DNA of 64,000 bases from NCBI GenBank assembly GCA_964354135.1, contig CAYGZA010000003.1, positions 4,221-68,220 of the forward strand. The letters run 5' to 3'. Position numbers and translations under genes: made by a program. The notes beneath the pieces were generated by a model. The model saw only the letters and a program-made list of their open reading frames with translations. It was not told where the DNA came from and made no database searches. How positions within the stretch are numbered: the stretch's first letter is position 1; each line of letters begins with the position of its first letter. Below are positions 29,234 to 38,748 of this stretch, one piece after another. The DNA is from CAYGZA01 sp964354135. GTDB lineage: Bacteria > Planctomycetota > Planctomycetia > Pirellulales > Thermoguttaceae.

Positions 29234-29928
29234 CTCGATGGGGAATGGTCATTGATCTGGACCGCTGCACCGCCTGCCAGGCCTGCACCGTCGCCTGCCG
29301 AGCCGAGAACAACATCGCCTTTGCCGAGCCGTCGGAGGCGGAAAGGGGCCGCGTGATCTCTTGGAACCAGGTGATGCCGTTCCCGGAAGGGGAGCACCCG
29401 CGGGCCTCCGTGCGGTACATCCCCATGCCCTGCATGCACTGCGACCATCCGCCGTGCGTTCAGGTATGTCCCGTCCAGGCCACGTACCAGAACCCGGAAG
29501 GGATCGTGGCGCAGATCTACAACCGGTGCATCGGTTGTCGGTACTGTACGGTGGCGTGTCCCTACACGAGGCGGTTCTTCAACTGGTACGCCCCCTCGTG
29601 GCCGGAAGTCATGACGAGGCAGATGAATCCGGAAGTGTCGGTCCGCCCCAAAGGCGTAGTTGAGAAATGTGTGTTCTGCATTCAGAGGCTGAGAGAGGTC
29701 CAGGAACGGGCCAGAAAGGAGAATAACCGTTCCATCCGGGACGAAGAGGTAGTTCGGCTGCCGGCCTGCTGTCAGACGTGCCCGTCTGAGGCCCGGTACT
29801 TTGGTGACTTGGCCGATCCCACCAGCACGGTGTCGAAACTTGCCCAGAGCCGACGGGCCTTCCGGCTCCAGGAAGACCTGGGGACTCATCCGAAGGTGAT
29901 CTATCTGGCAGAGGGAGACCTTCGATGA
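29230..29928 (+). CDS. Four-cluster ferredoxin subunit (QrcC/ActB2-like)
   Basis: 232 aa. Four cysteine clusters typical of PsrB/NrfC/QrcC proteins are visible: CTACQACTVAC at about 13-23, CMHCDHPPCVQVC at about 68-80, CIGCRYCTVACP at about 100-111, and CVFC with CCQTCP further on. No signal peptide is present; the protein would reach the periplasm by hitch-hiking on the Tat-exported MopB partner, as in related complexes. It would link the NrfD membrane subunit to the MopB and multiheme subunits. Start and stop codons overlap both neighbours by 4 bases. Confidence 0.93.
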   Translation: MTRWGMVIDLDRCTACQACTVACRAENNIAFAEPSEAERGRVISWNQVMPFPEGEHPRASVRYIPMPCMHCDHPPCVQVCPVQATYQNPEGIVAQIYNRCIGCRYCTVACPYTRRFFNWYAPSWPEVMTRQMNPEVSVRPKGVVEKCVFCIQRLREVQERARKENNRSIRDEEVVRLPACCQTCPSEARYFGDLADPTSTVSKLAQSRRAFRLQEDLGTHPKVIYLAEGDLR

Positions 29929-31289
29929 GCGGAGGCAGTGCGCTGTTTGCGGAAGTCGGGGACGACGTTCTGCTGCGCCCGCTGATAAAGACCAGCGCAC
30001 GGTACTATTTCTTCGTTCTCTTCCTGCTGGCCCTCATCGGGTGGGGAGCGTACGCCTTGTTCGTCCAGACCCGCGACGGTCTGGGAGTCACAGGGCTCAA
30101 TCGCCCGACGTTCTGGGGGGTGTACCTTACCAACTTCGTATTCTTTATCGGGATTAGCCATGCGGGAACCCTGATCTCGGCGATCCTTCGCGTAGCCGGG
30201 GCCGAGTGGCGTCGCCCGATCACCCGCTCCGCCGAGGCCATCACGGTTTTCGCCCTGTGCATCGGCGCGCCTCAGGTCTTGATCGACCTGGGGCGACTCG
30301 ACCGGATACCAAATATCCTTCTTAACTCGCGGTTTGAATCGCCGCTATTGTGGGACGTTTGTTGTATCTTCACGTATTTCACCGCGAGCGTCACCTACCT
30401 GTGGCTTCCCATGATTCCCGACTTGGCGGTGTGTCGCGACCGGCTTCCACCTTCCATGCGTTTGAGGAAGGTTTTCTACACGGTCTTTGCCCTCGGCTGG
30501 AGAGGGACACCCAAGCAGAAGCACACCCTGGAACGGGCCATCGGGATCATGGCGGTGATTATCATCCCCGTGGCCGTCTCCGTGCACACGGTGGTGGCGT
30601 TCATCTTTTCGATGACCATCCAGCCGATGTGGCACAGCACGGTCCTGGGTCCCTATTTTGTGATCGGGGCCATCTTTACAGGGATCGCCTCGCTGTTGAT
30701 CGCCATGGCAATCCTCCGGAAAGTGTACCACCTGGAAGACTACCTCGAGCCCAAGCACTTCGACTACCTCGGCCGGCTCTTGATCGTCATGGTCCTTCTC
30801 TGGGCGTACGCGACCTTGGCGGAGTATCTCACCACGTTTTACGGGGCTGAACCGGCGCACATGTCGGTGTTTTATGACAAGTTCGCCGGGTCTTTTGCGC
30901 CGGTTTTCTGGACCATGGTCGTGTTGTGCCTCGCCATTCCGCTCCCCATCCTTGCGTTCCGCAGGACGCGTACCGTTACCGGGACGGTAATCGCCGCGCT
31001 GGCCATCAATGTGGGGATGTGGTTAGAGCGCTACACGATCGTAGTTCCTACGCTCACCAGTCCCCGGCTGCCCTATAAGGTGCAGATCTACCAGCCGACG
31101 TGGGTCGAGGTTGCTATCACCGTCGCCTCGTTTGCCACGCTATTCTTCCTCTATGCGGTCTTCGTCAAGTTCTTTCCGATTATCTCGATATGGGAGGTCC
31201 AGGAGGGAAGAGAGCTTGCCGGGGAAAAGCCGACCCAACGGATCGTTTCCGGCGCACAAGAGCTTGTCGCCGTGGAGGCCGAGGCATGA
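29925..31289 (+). CDS. NrfD/PsrC-family quinone-binding membrane subunit (QrcD/ActC-like)
   Basis: 454 aa with about ten membrane helices (YYFFVLFLLALIGWGAYALF, WGVYLTNFVFFIGISHAG, IMAVIIIPVAVSVHTVVAF, LLIVMVLLWAYATLAEYLTTFY, and others). Length and the NFVFFIGISHAGTLISAILR segment fit the NrfD proteins of Qrc and alternative complex III rather than the shorter NrfD. The subunit would oxidise or reduce menaquinone in the cytoplasmic membrane. It overlaps the ferredoxin gene upstream and a small membrane-protein gene downstream, each by ATGA. Confidence 0.93.
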   Translation: MSGGSALFAEVGDDVLLRPLIKTSARYYFFVLFLLALIGWGAYALFVQTRDGLGVTGLNRPTFWGVYLTNFVFFIGISHAGTLISAILRVAGAEWRRPITRSAEAITVFALCIGAPQVLIDLGRLDRIPNILLNSRFESPLLWDVCCIFTYFTASVTYLWLPMIPDLAVCRDRLPPSMRLRKVFYTVFALGWRGTPKQKHTLERAIGIMAVIIIPVAVSVHTVVAFIFSMTIQPMWHSTVLGPYFVIGAIFTGIASLLIAMAILRKVYHLEDYLEPKHFDYLGRLLIVMVLLWAYATLAEYLTTFYGAEPAHMSVFYDKFAGSFAPVFWTMVVLCLAIPLPILAFRRTRTVTGTVIAALAINVGMWLERYTIVVPTLTSPRLPYKVQIYQPTWVEVAITVASFATLFFLYAVFVKFFPIISIWEVQEGRELAGEKPTQRIVSGAQELVAVEAEA

Positions 31290-31609
31290 ACCAAGGTAAA
31301 GGCGATAACGAGATCTACTTTCGCGTGCACATGCTATTGGTCGTCATCGGGGTGTTGTGTTATTTGACGGCGATCGCATGGCTCGTCTGGCGGATCGCGG
31401 TGGGCGGAGGCTTCGAGCTGGCGCTGGGCATCGTTGTGATCGCCGTCCTGATGTGCGTCATGCTGACGGCCTGCGGCACCGCGGCGGTCATCGCCCTGGA
31501 AGGGCGTGCGAATAAGTCAAAAGTCAAACCACCTCCGGCGCAGCCTAGGGTAGTCTCCGCGAGTCGTTGGACGATCCGGAGCCCTCTGGAGCGGCGCGGG
31601 CCTTTTTGA
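31286..31609 (+). CDS. Small two-helix membrane protein of the NrfD operon
   Basis: 107 aa starting at an ATG that overlaps the NrfD stop codon, so translation is coupled. Two hydrophobic helices (MLLVVIGVLCYLTAIAWLVW and ALGIVVIAVLMCVMLTACG) are followed by a basic, proline-containing tail. I recognise no family. Its tight coupling suggests an accessory subunit, comparable in place to the small membrane subunits of alternative complex III, but without detectable similarity. Confidence 0.75.
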   Translation: MNQGKGDNEIYFRVHMLLVVIGVLCYLTAIAWLVWRIAVGGGFELALGIVVIAVLMCVMLTACGTAAVIALEGRANKSKVKPPPAQPRVVSASRWTIRSPLERRGPF

Positions 31610-31627
31610 TTTCCAGAAGGAGAAACC

Positions 31628-32611
31628 ATGTGGCCTAAAACGATCGGATACAACATCATCGGATTGCTCATGCTTCTGGTTGGGGTCGTGGTCTCCACGA
31701 TGCTCGCGCTGTTGGCATTCGAAGCACAGGCTCCACGGGCCGTAAGCTATGGTGTCTTTGCCGCAGGCGCGGTCGTCAGTTTCGTTATTTCCTTGGCCCC
31801 CCGGCTGGCCGAGCAATGGGAAAAGGGGGTGGTGCTGCGTCTCGGCCGATTCGTCGGCCTGAAGGGTCCGGGCCTCTTCTGGGTCATCCCTCTGATCGAC
31901 CGCGTCGCCTTCTGGATCGACCTCCGCGTGCGGACCACCGGGTTTGCCGCCGAAAAGACGCTCACCAAGGACACGGTTCCCATCAACGTCGATGCCGTGC
32001 TGTTCTGGATCGTCACCGACGCGCGGAAGGCCGCGCTGGAAGTCGCCAACTACGAGGACGTCGTGGCCTGGGCCGCTCAGACCGCGCTTCGGGACATCAT
32101 GGGGACCAAGATCCTGGCAGATATCCTCACGGGTCGGGAGTCCATCGATGAGCAACTGCGAAAACTCATCGACGAGAGGACGCACGACTGGGGGATCACC
32201 GTGAAGTCGGTCGAGATCCGGGACGTGGTGATCCCGCCGGCCCTCGAGGACGCCATGTCGCGCCAGGCCCAAGCCGAGAGAGAAAAGCTGGCCCGTGTCA
32301 TTCTCGGCGACGCCGAGGTCGAGATCGCCGCGAAGTTCGAACAAGCCTCCGAGCACTACCTCAAGAACCCCGTGGCGTTCCAGCTTCGGGCGATGAACCT
32401 CCTCTACGAGGGAGTCAAGGAGCGGGGATCGTTGATGGTCGTTCCCAGCCCGATGGTTAACTCCATGATGGACGCCGGCGCGTACGCCGGGCTGGCGACC
32501 TTGGGCGCGACAAGAGCGGAACCACCCAAACAGAAACAGGCCGGCGGCCTCGCCGGCCCCCGTTCTCTTGGTCGTGCTGCTCTTGTACATTCGCAGCCGG
32601 CCCCGTCCTAA
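31628..32611 (+). CDS. SPFH/band-7 (slipin-like) membrane protein
   Basis: 327 aa. Two N-terminal hydrophobic segments (IIGLLMLLVGVVVSTMLALLAF; VFAAGAVVSFVISLAP) precede a band-7 domain: EKGVVLRLGRFVGLKGPGLF, then VDAVLFWIVTDARKAALEV, then the conserved WGITVKSVEIRDVVIPPALEDAM. A coiled-coil-prone segment with RQAQAEREKLARVILGDAEVE follows. Slipins organise membrane domains and often pair with an NfeD protease, absent here. It starts 18 bp after the small membrane protein gene and may help assemble or stabilise the quinone complex, which is inference from context. Start is ATG after AGAAGGAGAAACC. Confidence 0.9.
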   Translation: MWPKTIGYNIIGLLMLLVGVVVSTMLALLAFEAQAPRAVSYGVFAAGAVVSFVISLAPRLAEQWEKGVVLRLGRFVGLKGPGLFWVIPLIDRVAFWIDLRVRTTGFAAEKTLTKDTVPINVDAVLFWIVTDARKAALEVANYEDVVAWAAQTALRDIMGTKILADILTGRESIDEQLRKLIDERTHDWGITVKSVEIRDVVIPPALEDAMSRQAQAEREKLARVILGDAEVEIAAKFEQASEHYLKNPVAFQLRAMNLLYEGVKERGSLMVVPSPMVNSMMDAGAYAGLATLGATRAEPPKQKQAGGLAGPRSLGRAALVHSQPAPS

Positions 32612-32751
32612 GCAGGGTCGGCTACCCCTCGGTGATGCCATCGAGCCGATCTGGGGCCACGTCCTCCCCTTTGGGTTACCCCAAACCCCATCTCTCCAGA
32701 CCCAACTCACTTTGACACACTGGGGATGAACTGCTAGAGTTCGCCCCCCCG

Positions 32752-32852
32752 GTGCGATTCAGGACGGGTTTGGAACCCGCCCTGGGGTATGTCAAGTTTT
32801 CAACCTACCCTGATGCAGGACGGGTTACCAACCCGTCCTACCAGGCGCCCTG
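32752..32852. repeat. Two short inverted-repeat units (GGACGGGTT type)
   Basis: Two similar units, each a small palindrome, lie back to back before ccmE: GGACGGGTTtggAACCCGCCC and GGACGGGTTaccAACCCGTCC. The second has a perfect 9-bp stem with a 3-base loop. They look like a dispersed REP-type element. They may also weaken transcription between the SPFH gene and ccmE. Confidence 0.6.
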
Positions 32853-32876
32853 TCGCCCTTCACGGAGGAACGAGCC

Positions 32877-33317
32877 ATGTCCGCCGGCAAGAAGCTGTGG
32901 TTGGGAGGCGCCCTGGTGGTCGGGGTGACCGCCTACATGGCCTACCTGGGCGCGTCGGCCAGTTGGCAGTACTACCTGACCGTCGATGAGTGCGTGGCCA
33001 ACGCCTCCTCCCTGCCCGGCCAGCGGATTCGGGTCAGCGGCAAGGTCTCTCCCGCGACCCTGCGGATTGCGGCCGATCGAAGGCAGGCCGATTTCTCCCT
33101 GGAAGGGACCTCGGGAAAGCTGGCCGTGACCTGCTCGGCAGCGCTCCCCGACAATCTCGCCGAGAACGTCGACGTGGTGGTGGAGGGGCGCCTGGACGAT
33201 TCCGGCACGCTGCGGGGCGACAGGGTCTTGACCCGCTGCGCGAGCAAGTACGCCGCCAAGAAGCCTTCCGACGTGCCGAGCACCGCGGCACGGGCGACGC
33301 AAGGGAGGGCCTCGTGA
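32877..33317 (+). CDS. ccmE: Cytochrome c heme chaperone CcmE, cysteine-type variant
   Basis: 146 aa: one N-terminal membrane helix and an OB-fold beta domain (IRVSGKVSPATLRI, ADFSLEGTSGKLAVTC). Classical CcmE binds heme covalently through His in an HxxxY motif; here the corresponding site is CASKY, i.e. CxxxY with Cys121 and Tyr125. A CxxxY CcmE is known from the System I* pathway of some Deltaproteobacteria and archaea. CcmE carries heme to CcmF for attachment to apocytochromes. Its stop overlaps the ccmF start (GTGA). Confidence 0.9.
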   Translation: MSAGKKLWLGGALVVGVTAYMAYLGASASWQYYLTVDECVANASSLPGQRIRVSGKVSPATLRIAADRRQADFSLEGTSGKLAVTCSAALPDNLAENVDVVVEGRLDDSGTLRGDRVLTRCASKYAAKKPSDVPSTAARATQGRAS

Positions 33318-35331
33318 CCGCTTTCGGCCAGGTCGCTCTGCTTGCCGCTTTTGTGGCTGCCGGTTTCTCGGCCTTCTCGACCTTTGCGGGATGGCGGCTG
33401 GAGCACCGCGCGCTGCGTCGCGCCGGCGCGGCCGGCGCCGCGGTGAGCGTCCTTGCCCTGACCTTGGTGACGGCGGTGCTCGCCTGGGCGCTGGGGTCGA
33501 AGGACTTCCGTTTCGCGTACGTCGCGCAGTACTCAAGCCGCGACTTGCCCTGGCACTATTCGCTTTCGGCGCTCTGGGTCGGGCAGGCGGGATCACTGCT
33601 GGTGTGGGCATGGTTCTTGGGCCTCGTGGTCCTGGTCCACGGTTTTCTCGCCCGCCGCGAGGCCGACCCGCTGCGGGAGCCCGCCTTCGCCCTGGGGATG
33701 GCGTGCCTGTGGTTCCTCGTGGCGGTTATGGTGTTCGGCGCCGACCCGGTGCAGCCCAGCCTCGGCAATCCAACCGAGGGCGCCGGGCTTTCTCCGCTGC
33801 TGCAACATCCGGCGATGCTCGTCCATCCGCCGGTCGTTTTCCTCGGATACGCCTTGTGGACGGTTCCGTTCGCCCTGGCGATGGCCGCGCTGGTAACGGG
33901 GCGGCTCGACGCCGGTTGGGCCCGGCAGGCCCGGCCGTGGGCCCTGGCGGCATGGGCCGTCTTGGGCAGCGGAATCCTCTGGGGCGCCGACTGGGCCTAC
34001 GAAGAGCTCGGCTGGGGCGGCTACTGGAGCTGGGACCCGGTGGAGAACGGCTCGCTCATTCCGTGGCTTACCGGGACGGCGTTGATCCACACGTCGCTGG
34101 CCTGGCGCTCTCGCGGCGTGTGGAAGAAGACCGCGCTGGTGTTGGCCGTCGCCACGTTCGCGCTTTGCAACTTCGCCACCTTCCTCACCCGGAGCGGGAT
34201 CTTCAGCAGCCTGCACGCCTTCAGCCGCTCGCCGATCGGCTGGATGTTCTTGGCATTCATGCTCGGCCCCCTGATCGGCGGCGCCCTCCTCGTGGCCCTG
34301 CGCCGCGCCGCGCTTGTCCCCGACCGGCCGATCGTCCACCTCGGCTCGCGCGAGGTCTTGGTGGGCGTTTCGACGGTGGCCCTGGTGCTGCTGGCCGGCG
34401 TCGCGCTCCTCGGCACCCTGACTGTGCCCTTGGCGGACATCTTCCTCGGCCGCAGGGTGATCGTAGGGCCTGCCTTCTACAACAACGTCCTGATCCCCAT
34501 CGGGCTCCTCCTGCTGGCGACGACCGCCGCGGCGCCCCTGGTGGCCTGGGGCGGCCCCATCGCGCGGGCCGAGAAGAGGCCCTTGCTCCTGGCAACCGGT
34601 CTGGGAGGTCTCGGCACGGTTGCCGCTCTTGCGGCAGGCGTCCGGCACCCGATCGCCCTGGCCGTGACCTGGCCAGCCGTCGCGGCCATTGCCGCCCCGG
34701 TCTTGGCCCTGTCGCTCGACGCTCGGCGGCGCAACCAGACCCGGTTTTGGGCGGGCGTCTTCCGGGCGCTGAAGGGCAGCCGGCGGCAGTATGCCGGCTA
34801 CTTGATCCATACGGGCTTCGTTTGCCTGGCCCTCGGCGTGGCCGGCTCCTCGCTCGGCACCCGCCGGCATGAGGCGGTGCTGCACGAAGGCGAGACCCTC
34901 TCGTGGGCCGGCCGTTCGATCCGGCTCGCCGGCCTCGCCCAGCACGCGCTGCGCGACAGAGTCGTCGTGGAAGCCCGGCTCGAGGTTTCGCAGGGGGATG
35001 CGTGCTGCACGCTCCTTCCCGCCCAGCATCTCTACCGGCTGCAAAACGAGTGGACCACGGAAGTGGCAATCCACTCCACCTGGACGGGCGATTTCTACGC
35101 GATTCTCCACGGCGGCGAAGCACTCGCCAAGGCAAGCTTCACGTTTGTGGAAAATCCGATGATGCGGTGGATTTGGCTCGGCGGCTGGGTGACGGGCTTC
35201 GGCGCGCTGGTCGGGTTGTTGCCCTCGGGGCGGCGCGCCCCCGAGCGGTCCGTAATCGCCGGCCCTCACTGGGCCGCACCGGCAACCCGCACCGGCAAAA
35301 CGGCATCAAGCGGTCACCACGTGAGCCACCC

Positions 35332-35335
<4 letters not shown>
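33314..35335 (+). CDS. ccmF: Heme lyase CcmF
   Basis: 673 aa from GTG at 33314, overlapping ccmE by 4 bases. A multi-pass membrane protein with the WWD heme-binding motif GGYWSWDPVENGSLIPWL near residue 240 and the CcmF-typical HPPVVFLGY and FLTRSGIFSSLHAF segments. CcmF, with CcmE, transfers heme to CxxCH of apocytochromes on the outer face of the membrane. Part of the ccmEFABC(D) operon; ccmA starts on its stop codon (ATGA). Confidence 0.95.
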
Positions 35336-36036
<701 letters not shown>

Positions 36037-36051
36037 CCGGGAGCAAGCACG

Positions 36052-36720
36052 GTGGCAAAGCTTTGGTGGATGATCCACAAGGACCTCGTGTCCGAGTGCC
36101 GGGCCGGGCGGGTGTGGCCGGCGATGCTGCTTTTGGGCATCGTGGTCGCCGTGCTCTTCAGCCTCCAGATGGATCTCCCCGGCGACGACAAGCGGCGGAT
36201 GGCCGGGAGCCTGCTCTGGCTGGCAGTCTTCTTTGCCGGAATGCTGGCGATCGAAAGGTCGCTCTCGGCCGAGCGGGAAGACGGCTGCTGGGAAGGGCTC
36301 TTGCTCTATCCGGTAGCGCCGGCCGTCGTGTACCTGGCCAAGCTGCTGGTGAACGTCGTGGCTCTGGGCGCCTTGCAGTGCATCCTCATCCCGCTGTTTG
36401 CCGCCCTCTGCGACCTGCCGCTCCTGGTGCATCCCTGGGCGATGCTCCTGGTGGCCCTGCTGGGCAACCTCGGCATCGGCGCGGTCGGGACCCTGCTCAG
36501 CGTGCTGGCCAGCGGGATCCGGCAGAAGGGCAGCCTGCTGGTGCTCCTGGTCCTGCCGCTGGTCGTGCCCGTGCTGCTGGCCGCGGCCGAGGCGACGCGG
36601 CTGATGTGCGAAGACCGTCTCGGGGCGGAGTGGTGGCGCTGGGTCCAGTTGCTCGGCGCGTTTGCGGGGGTGTTTGTCGCCGGCGGAACGATGCTGATCG
36701 ACGTCGCCGTGGAGGATTGA
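36052..36720 (+). CDS. ccmB: Heme-export ABC transporter permease CcmB
   Basis: 222 aa from GTG at 36052 with about six membrane helices. The family start KDLVSECRAGRVWPAMLLLG and the ERSLSAEREDGCWEGLLLYPV loop are typical of CcmB. It pairs with CcmA in the ABC transporter that works with CcmC and CcmE. It ends 4 bp before ccmC. Confidence 0.9.
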   Translation: MAKLWWMIHKDLVSECRAGRVWPAMLLLGIVVAVLFSLQMDLPGDDKRRMAGSLLWLAVFFAGMLAIERSLSAEREDGCWEGLLLYPVAPAVVYLAKLLVNVVALGALQCILIPLFAALCDLPLLVHPWAMLLVALLGNLGIGAVGTLLSVLASGIRQKGSLLVLLVLPLVVPVLLAAAEATRLMCEDRLGAEWWRWVQLLGAFAGVFVAGGTMLIDVAVED

Positions 36721-36724
36721 AATC

Positions 36725-37402
36725 ATGGCCATGATCCCGAGGAAGCTCGCGGCGCCCGGAAGCCTGCCGGACGTCGTGGTGGCGGCCCTGCTGGCGATCG
36801 CCGTCCCGGCGATCTTCGTCTTCGCCCCGACCGAGGAAACCATGGGGGACGCACAGCGGATCCTCTACGTCCACGTCTCGATGGCGTGGCTCAGCCTGGC
36901 GGGCTTCCTGATCGCGACGGGCGCCGGCCTCTTGTATCTGGTCCGCCGCAACGTCGCGTGGGACGATTGGGCCCAGGCCGCCGCCGAATTGGGCTGGCTC
37001 TCGTGCACCTTGACCCTCGTGACCGGCTCGCTCTGGGCCCGCGCCGCATGGAACACCTGGTGGACCTGGGACCCCCGGCTGACGGCGACGTTCGTCCTCT
37101 GGGCGATCTACTCGGGATACCTGATCGTGCGCAGCGGCGTGGAAGACGCCCACCGCCGCGCGCGGGTCGGGGCGATCCTGACCCTGGTCGGGGCGCTCGA
37201 TCTTCCCCTGGTGGCGCTGGCCACGCGCTGGTTCCGCGGCGTTCACCCGGTCGCGCCGCGGATGGAGCCCTCGATGCGCGCGGCGCTCCTGATCGGCGTC
37301 GTGGCCTTCAGCGGACTTTTCGCCCTGCTGCTGGTCCGCCGCCGTGCGCAGTTGTCCCTGAGAAGCCTGCTCCTTTCGCTGGACCGGCAGCCGGAGATGT
37401 GA
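36725..37402 (+). CDS. ccmC: Heme-handling membrane protein CcmC
   Basis: 225 aa with six membrane helices. The WWD motif WNTWWTWDPRLT is near residue 116, and conserved histidines flank it (ILYVHVSMAW and GVHPV). CcmC loads heme onto CcmE on the periplasmic side. It follows ccmB closely and precedes a ccmD-like gene. Confidence 0.93.
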   Translation: MAMIPRKLAAPGSLPDVVVAALLAIAVPAIFVFAPTEETMGDAQRILYVHVSMAWLSLAGFLIATGAGLLYLVRRNVAWDDWAQAAAELGWLSCTLTLVTGSLWARAAWNTWWTWDPRLTATFVLWAIYSGYLIVRSGVEDAHRRARVGAILTLVGALDLPLVALATRWFRGVHPVAPRMEPSMRAALLIGVVAFSGLFALLLVRRRAQLSLRSLLLSLDRQPEM

Positions 37403-37464
37403 CCCTTTCCCGCGGTGCGACCCGACGGAAGCCCGCGCCAAGCCATCGGCATGAGGAAATCGCT

Positions 37465-37635
37465 ATGGGTACGTTCGTGACCGCCTACGCGGTTGTCTGG
37501 CTGGCCGTAGTGTTGTACGTGGCGCGGCTCGGCGCCGAGCAGCGCCGGATACGGCAAGCCCTGGAGGCGCTTGAATCCCGGCGCGAAGATGAAGACGAGC
37601 AGCGGCGGGTCCCGCCCGTTTCCGACGCCGCTTAG
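37465..37635 (+). CDS. ccmD: Small CcmD-like membrane protein
   Basis: 56 aa from ATG at 37465 (GAGGAAAT about 6-9 bases upstream): one N-terminal helix (FVTAYAVVWLAVVLYVARLG), then a charged tail (RRIRQALEALESRREDEDE). Position after ccmC, length and topology fit CcmD, which helps release holo-CcmE from CcmABC. Sequence conservation in CcmD is low, so the call rests on context. Confidence 0.7.
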   Translation: MGTFVTAYAVVWLAVVLYVARLGAEQRRIRQALEALESRREDEDEQRRVPPVSDAA

Positions 37636-37662
37636 CCGCGAGCCCCGACGACGAGGTGCGAC

Positions 37663-38745
37663 ATGGTCGTCTCGAAACTCACCGCCGCGATGCTCTTCGC
37701 CCTCGCGGCGCCCTCCGCCGAGCCGGCGGGCACGATCTCCGGCGTCGTCGTCAACGCCTCCGCCGGGAAGACGCCGGCGGGCCAATCGCCGGTCGTCTTG
37801 CGGGTCCAACTGAACGGCGACTTCGTGCCGTTCCAAGAGACCACCAGCGATGCCAGGGGGCGGTTTCTCTTCCGCGGCCTGCCGGTCGGAAGGGAGTACG
37901 TGTATCTTCCCGGGGCCAACCGCGAGGGCGTTCACCACCCCGGGCCGCGAGTTGCACTCACCTCCGAGCGGCCGCACGCCGAGGTGGAATTGTCGGTGTT
38001 CGACTCGGTCGCCGAGCCCAGCCCGCTGGTGATCCGCCGCCAGGAGATCACCCTTCGTCCGCAGCAGGGCGCCCTGAGCGTCACCGAGTCGCTGACCATC
38101 GAGAACCCGTCCTCCAAGTGCTACGTAGGCCGCGCGCCCCGGGCCGACGCGGAGCCGATCACGCTCGAACTGGCCATCCCCTCCAATTTCGACCGCACCA
38201 CCTTCCACAAGGAGTTCTTCGGGCGCCGGTTTGCCCTCGAAGGCGGCAAGCTGGTGACCGGCATCCCGTGGCGGCCGGGCACCCAAGAGCTGGCGTTCAC
38301 CTACCTCGTGCCGAACGCCCGCAGCCGCTGCACGTGGCGGCGGCCGCTCGATCTGCCCTGCTCTCACGTCCTGGTCCGCGTGCGGACCAATAAGACCGAT
38401 GAGGTTTCCTGCAACCTCGAACCGGGGCCCGCCGGGGGCAAGGGAGAGGTCGTCTTCCAGGCCGCCGGGCAGACCTTGCCCGCGGGATACACGATCTGCG
38501 TGGAGCTGGGGCGCCTGCCGATCGCGTTCATGAGCTACGCCCGCTGGCTTGCGCTGGCCGCGCTACTGGTTCTCGCGGCAGGGACAAGCCTGGTGGCAGT
38601 GCGGCGTCGCCGCCGCGTCGCAGGCCGAATCGCCGGCGCCGAAGCGCCCTCAGGACCGCTCGCCGCCGAGCCCCTCTCGGGGCAATCGCCCGGCAGCGCC
38701 CGCTCCAGGCGCAATCGCCGCGGGTCCTCCCACCGGGCCGCCTGA
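37663..38745 (+). CDS. Exported carboxypeptidase-regulatory-like domain protein with C-terminal anchor
   Basis: 360 aa. A weak signal peptide leads into a beta-sandwich like the carboxypeptidase regulatory domain (GTISGVVVNASAGKTPAG, then SDARGRFLFRGLPVGREYVY). A second beta-rich domain and a single membrane helix near the end (WLALAALLVLAAGTSLVAV) follow, with an Arg-rich cytoplasmic tail. It begins 27 bp after ccmD, so it may be cotranscribed with the ccm operon. No function in cytochrome assembly is known for this type. Its 3' end nearly touches the convergent lipoprotein gene. Confidence 0.7.
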   Translation: MVVSKLTAAMLFALAAPSAEPAGTISGVVVNASAGKTPAGQSPVVLRVQLNGDFVPFQETTSDARGRFLFRGLPVGREYVYLPGANREGVHHPGPRVALTSERPHAEVELSVFDSVAEPSPLVIRRQEITLRPQQGALSVTESLTIENPSSKCYVGRAPRADAEPITLELAIPSNFDRTTFHKEFFGRRFALEGGKLVTGIPWRPGTQELAFTYLVPNARSRCTWRRPLDLPCSHVLVRVRTNKTDEVSCNLEPGPAGGKGEVVFQAAGQTLPAGYTICVELGRLPIAFMSYARWLALAALLVLAAGTSLVAVRRRRRVAGRIAGAEAPSGPLAAEPLSGQSPGSARSRRNRRGSSHRAA

Positions 38746-38748
38746 GGG

